A program made the position numbers and the translations under genes. Below the pieces are notes generated by a model, which was given only the letters and a program-made list of their open reading frames with translations, did no database searches and was not told the DNA's origin. Shown one piece after another: positions 6,276 through 6,732 of a DNA stretch of 6,732 nucleotides (the first letter of the stretch is position 1; every line of letters begins with the position of its first letter). This stretch comes from Sporomusaceae bacterium (GTDB taxonomy: Bacteria > Bacillota > Negativicutes > DSM-13327), in assembly GCA_027492445.1 (NCBI GenBank), contig JAPUES010000237.1, forward strand, positions 1-6,732. Direction: 5' to 3'.

Positions 6276-6732
6276 TTAAATAATAAGCATTGCATCGCCA
6301 AAGCTAAAAAATCGATATTGCTGAGACACGGCTTCTTGATAAGCGGTAAGTACATTGTGTTGTCCGGCTAAAGCACTAATTAACATTAACAATGTGGACT
6401 TTGGTAAATGAAAATTTGTGACCGCGGCATCAATCACCTGAAAGGAATAACCAGGATAAATAAAAATCTCTGTCCAGCCGCTTTTTGCTTCTAACCTACC
6501 ATCCTTAGCAGCCGTTTCTAATGTACGGATGGCTGTAGTACCAATCGCAATGACTTTCCCACCTTGCTGTTTGGTGTTATTAATAAGTTCTGCCGTTTCT
6601 GGTGATACAGAATAATACTCCCGATGCATCACGTGATTGGTAATATCCACCGTATTTACAGGCCTAAAGGTGCCTAGCCCCACATGCAAGGTAACAAAGG
6701 CTAAGTTTACGCCTTTATCCTGCATCTTTTTC
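6276..6732 (-). CDS. queA: S-adenosylmethionine:tRNA ribosyltransferase-isomerase, 3' part
   Basis: QueA transfers and rearranges the ribose of S-adenosylmethionine onto preQ1 in tRNA, forming epoxyqueuosine. About 152 C-terminal residues are visible; the reading frame stays open to the right edge, and the upstream codons (KKMQDKGV) continue the family sequence, so the internal ATG at 6723-6725 is not the start. The family is about 340 residues long, so over half the gene lies outside. Conserved segments present are VTLHVGLGTFRPV, HREYYSVSPETAELIN, VIAIGTTAIRTLE, the GWTEIFIYPGY stretch, TNFHLPKSTLLMLISALAG and the terminal YRFFSFGDAMLI. It ends 25 bp before tgt and both act in queuosine synthesis. 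Confidence 0.96.
   Translation of the reverse strand, partial: KKMQDKGVNLAFVTLHVGLGTFRPVNTVDITNHVMHREYYSVSPETAELINNTKQQGGKVIAIGTTAIRTLETAAKDGRLEAKSGWTEIFIYPGYSFQVIDAAVTNFHLPKSTLLMLISALAGQHNVLTAYQEAVSQQYRFFSFGDAMLII

Noticed and set aside
6251..6355. 35-codon N-terminal extension of tgt
   Set aside because: It overlaps the end of queA in another frame, and the ATG at 6248-6250 has a much better ribosome binding site and matches the family N-terminus.
1..6732. CRISPR array, tRNA or rRNA genes
   Set aside because: No regularly spaced repeats and no tRNA cloverleaf or rRNA-like stretches were seen; non-coding gaps are all under 170 bp.

Overview
The window carries one leftward (minus-strand) gene train that is almost fully coding. 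Read in the direction of transcription, from the right edge to the left, the order is: queA (3' part only), tgt, yajC, a 5-formyltetrahydrofolate cyclo-ligase gene, a SpoIIE/PP2C-type phosphatase, a tiny P-loop NTPase, an HD-domain protein, secD and secF. After secF comes an intrinsic terminator, and then what looks like the first 42 nt of a group II intron that runs off the left edge.

The low-to-moderate G+C content, strong AGGAGG-type ribosome binding sites, a TTG start and separate secD and secF genes behind queA-tgt-yajC suggest a Firmicute. The arrangement with an HD protein directly before secD, and no six-cysteine peptide gene (scfA) between yajC and secD, makes me favour the Negativicutes (Sporomusa/Pelosinus-like bacteria). 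That placement is an inference from gene order and general resemblance, not a search result.

Functionally there are three layers. QueA and Tgt act in queuosine tRNA modification: Tgt exchanges the wobble guanine for preQ1 and QueA adds the epoxycyclopentanediol ring. YajC, SecD and SecF are the accessory membrane complex of the SecYEG translocon, here split by about 2.5 kb. Between them sit a folate-salvage enzyme and three tightly packed genes (phosphatase, P-loop protein, HD protein) that look like a small uncharacterised signalling or nucleotide-handling group.

The genes are close together: yajC/fthC and P-loop/HD overlap, and secD/secF are 14 bp apart. The only notable internal break is between the cyclo-ligase and phosphatase genes, where a strong hairpin with two competing foldings could act as a terminator or attenuator.

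The most interesting item is at the left edge. A group IIC-like intron 5' end begins 2 nt after the T-tract of the secF terminator hairpin, the insertion site expected for bacterial class C introns.
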